A stretch of 64,000 bases of DNA from Styela clava (taxonomy: Eukaryota > Chordata > Ascidiacea > Stolidobranchia > Styelidae), in NCBI RefSeq assembly GCF_964204865.1, contig NC_135255.1:10197135-10261134 (forward strand). The letters are read 5' to 3'. The position numbers and the translations under genes are program-made. A model generated the notes under the pieces. That model worked only from the letters and a program-made list of their open reading frames with translations, was not told where the DNA came from and did not search any database. Below are positions 61,753 to 64,000 of the stretch, in pieces. Every line of letters begins with the position of its first letter. Position 1 is the stretch's first letter.

Positions 61753-62672
61753 CTTCAAAAAATCGTCTGATTTTTGTGCAGATAGTGTGATATCCTATTT
61801 TTAATCTTGGTTTATTTTAGTTAACATTTCACAACTTACCAAGTTTATAAAAAACCAGAAATATAAAATTTCATTTTATTATTATTATTACTTGTCCCCA
61901 CAAATTGTTTCTACGAAGATTCCCCACACAACAGAGGTTAAACTTGAGACACAGTGACGTAATGGGTAAAAAAAAATACTGAAAGAAGAGTCATATAAAA
62001 AAAATAAAAAAATTTATTTAGACCAAAAATCAGCAAAGCAGTCAAAAAATGTTTGATAAAAACAAAAATCACAAATTCTTGAAATTTCGGAATCATATTA
62101 AAATTAATTCCTGAGTATGGATTAGAAAATATGTCTAAATCACTGAAATTGGGGATCGGATTTCCCGGTATCCCATCCCCATTGCTTACTTAGGAATCGA
62201 ATTCATATTACCGACACCAAAACAAATTGTATTTTTTCGGCCGTAGTTGTTATAAGAATATGAGCATCCATATTTCCACAAATCGGAGGTTTCAATACGA
62301 AAGTCAACTGTTGACATTTGGAAAACAAAATTATTCGAAAATATTGCAAAAATTGGTGTTTTTATGCTGGTAATTCAATAATTATTTGCACGCAGTATTC
62401 AAAAAGTATTCTAATAAAAATTTACAGGAGTTCAAAACCAATAATCTCCGTTTTTAACTTTTTTTTAAAACAGTCTCAAAATTTTTTTTTATCAAATCCT
62501 TCTAAATATAAATTTACGGTTATCCACTTCTTTGTCTCTTTCACTCGATGTCATAATTGAGTGTTTGTTTAATATATCCGACGCAGTCAAGCAAAAAATT
62601 CTCCCGAGACACGTCGCCGATAACAGCATTTTTTTGGTCGTAGCTGGTGTTTTCCGCCGCTAGTATTGTAAT
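61753..62672. other. Intergenic, upstream of TM2D1
   Basis: Very AT-rich with homopolymer runs and no supported exon. The 5' untranslated region and promoter of TM2D1 should lie near its right end. Confidence 0.45.
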
Positions 62673-63221
62673 ATGTGCCTGAAAGACGCAAAAATAGCAG
62701 CCTATTTGACGTTGCTGACGGTATTTTACTGTACATCGTATGCCCAAGATGCATGTTCTGATCTTTTACCAGGACAATACCGCTGTGCTGAACCTCAAAT
62801 AGATGAGCATACTCAGGCTGTTGCCAACTGCACACCAGCTGGCAAGTCGAAGATTGACTGCTATCCTGTCAATGGTATAACATGTGATGGGAAATCGTTT
62901 AATGGAAGCCAAATTGGTTTCGAAAAACTAATAAACTGTACATATACTAATGGATATTCTTATACAACAGCACTTGGACTTTCAATTTTTCTTGGTTGGT
63001 TAGGGATAGATAGATTTTATTTAGGTTATCCAGCACTGGGATTATTGAAGTTTTGCACCTGTGGCATTTTTGGCTTAGGTGCATTTTTTGATTTTTTATT
63101 AATTGCATTGCAAGTTGTTCTTCCTGCCGATGGTTCAAATTATGTCATTGATCTCTATGGACCCCGATTGCGGGAAATTTCTATAAATGCTGAAACTTAT
63201 TTTAAACCACAACTTGAATGA
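62673..63221 (+). CDS. TM2D1: TM2 domain-containing protein 1 (182 aa)
   Basis: A two-pass membrane protein of the TM2D family (Drosophila almondex, amaretto and biscotti), linked to Notch signalling in flies; human TM2D1 was described as an amyloid-beta-binding protein. Seen: hydrophobic signal region at residues 9-24, a Cys-rich luminal segment (ACSDLLPGQYRC, NCTPAGKSKIDC), the first membrane span TALGLSIFLGWLGI, the family DRF motif with FYLGYPALGLLKFC, a second span, and the C-terminal DLYGPRLREISINAETYFK that separates TM2D1 from TM2D2 and TM2D3. Human TM2D1 is 207 residues, so the protein is complete. The gene has no intron here, unlike vertebrates. The start at 62673 is the ATG directly before the signal peptide. 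Confidence 0.93.
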   Translation: MCLKDAKIAAYLTLLTVFYCTSYAQDACSDLLPGQYRCAEPQIDEHTQAVANCTPAGKSKIDCYPVNGITCDGKSFNGSQIGFEKLINCTYTNGYSYTTALGLSIFLGWLGIDRFYLGYPALGLLKFCTCGIFGLGAFFDFLLIALQVVLPADGSNYVIDLYGPRLREISINAETYFKPQLE

Positions 63222-64000
63222 TAATTTTAGACTGTTTTTGTATACTATATCCAGATATATGTATACTCTTATTTAACACTGTGCTATTTCTATTGATCTT
63301 ATTAGAAGCAATAATCCAGTATGACCCAATTTGTCAAAATTATTAAGTGTAACTAGTCAGAATATATCATTCTGAAGTTATTCTCCTGTATTTGACTGCA
63401 TACTAATATGTTTTCTGTGGTTCCGCTGAGCTAATAATATACCAATTTAAACTGGCCCTGATTTGGTTTTCTCAATTTTCAGTGCTCAAAATGTCATTCA
63501 CTTGACTGAGTTGAACTGTATTATTTTTTTATTTGAGCCTGAAAAAAAATTCTTCAGATATTTAGTTTTTCAGTAATCTTTTGTCATTTTTCACTCATTT
63601 TGCAACTTTTTTTTGTATTGCTGTGTGGATATATGAAAAATCCGTTGTTATCTGTTTCATTTTTCAAACCAACAATAGTCTTTATATGTAATAGTAGTTT
63701 TGTTTTTTTTTAAGGGACATTCATAGTATGTTTCTATTTGAATGGAAAACTGCCTGTCATAATATGTTATTTAGAATGCAAATTTTTCTGATAGGATTAT
63801 ACCATTGCCATTCCATGCATTCTATTTCATATCTCAGATGATGAATATGGATGAATTTTGGAAAAATTATTGTTTTTATTTAATTTTTTCTGTGTTGTGC
63901 AGTATACTATTTTACCCGACTCAAAAGCAAAGCCTCAAGCGACCATTGAGAACTTTAGGAGTGTTAGTAAATTATCTATGAACCTAATTTGGTAAAGATA
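63222..64000. other. 3' flank of TM2D1
   Basis: AT-rich, probably 3' untranslated region for part of its length. I see no clear AATAAA close to the stop and no other exon before the window ends. Confidence 0.4.

Noticed and set aside
1-64000. CRISPR arrays, operons, rRNA or prokaryotic features
   Set aside because: The window is plainly eukaryotic with spliced genes; the regular repeats seen are minisatellite, microsatellite, tandem duplication or transposon sequence.

Overview
This is AT-rich nuclear DNA from an invertebrate animal. Genes are split by GT-AG introns of roughly 50 bp to 5 kb. The products are metazoan (a DPP4-type peptidase, a BTB-Kelch protein, TM2D1), and many non-autonomous DNA transposons are present. 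I cannot fix the phylum from sequence alone; a tunicate or a flatworm-like lineage are guesses. All gene models below were built by eye from splice sites, reading frame and homology recalled from memory, not from transcripts.

Layout, left to right. (1) 970-17677, plus: 18 exons of a dipeptidyl peptidase 4-like membrane serine protease. Its longest intron holds a 4.8-kb hAT-like element with a perfect 8-bp target duplication. (2) 19616-24776, minus: a 12-exon secreted-protein gene (called family gene A here) made of a signal-peptide exon, tiny in-frame exons, a Cys-containing core exon and a Ser/Gly/Pro tail. (3) 27729-28568, plus: an intronless SAM methyltransferase. (4) 28967-39258: two near-identical direct copies of a ~5-kb segment carrying the 3' exons of a second member of the same secreted family. 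Only the right-hand copy is joined to the 5' exons, giving complete gene B2 (37385-41437, minus). The left copy (B1) has 3' exons only, plus an extra pair of alternative terminal exons. (5) 43006-48421, minus: a complete 12-exon BTB-BACK-Kelch gene. (6) 48532-53343: four hAT-like non-autonomous elements, three with perfect 8-bp target duplications. (7) 53500-58873, plus: an unrecognised gene (E) of about 20 small exons, every intron in phase 0. (8) 60202 onward, plus: a small secreted precursor with dibasic sites that looks like a neuropeptide precursor. (9) 62673-63221, plus: intronless TM2D1.

The most unusual content is the set of three loci (A, B1/B2 and E) built from small symmetric exons whose lengths keep the frame when an exon is skipped. 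The architecture resembles the micro-exon genes described in schistosomes, although I see no sequence link to those proteins. In the B locus, duplication of a block of phase-1/phase-1 exons, with two kinds of terminal exon each followed by its own AATAAA, could produce protein variants by alternative splicing. The housekeeping-type genes (DPP4, methyltransferase, Kelch, TM2D1) show no functional link to one another.
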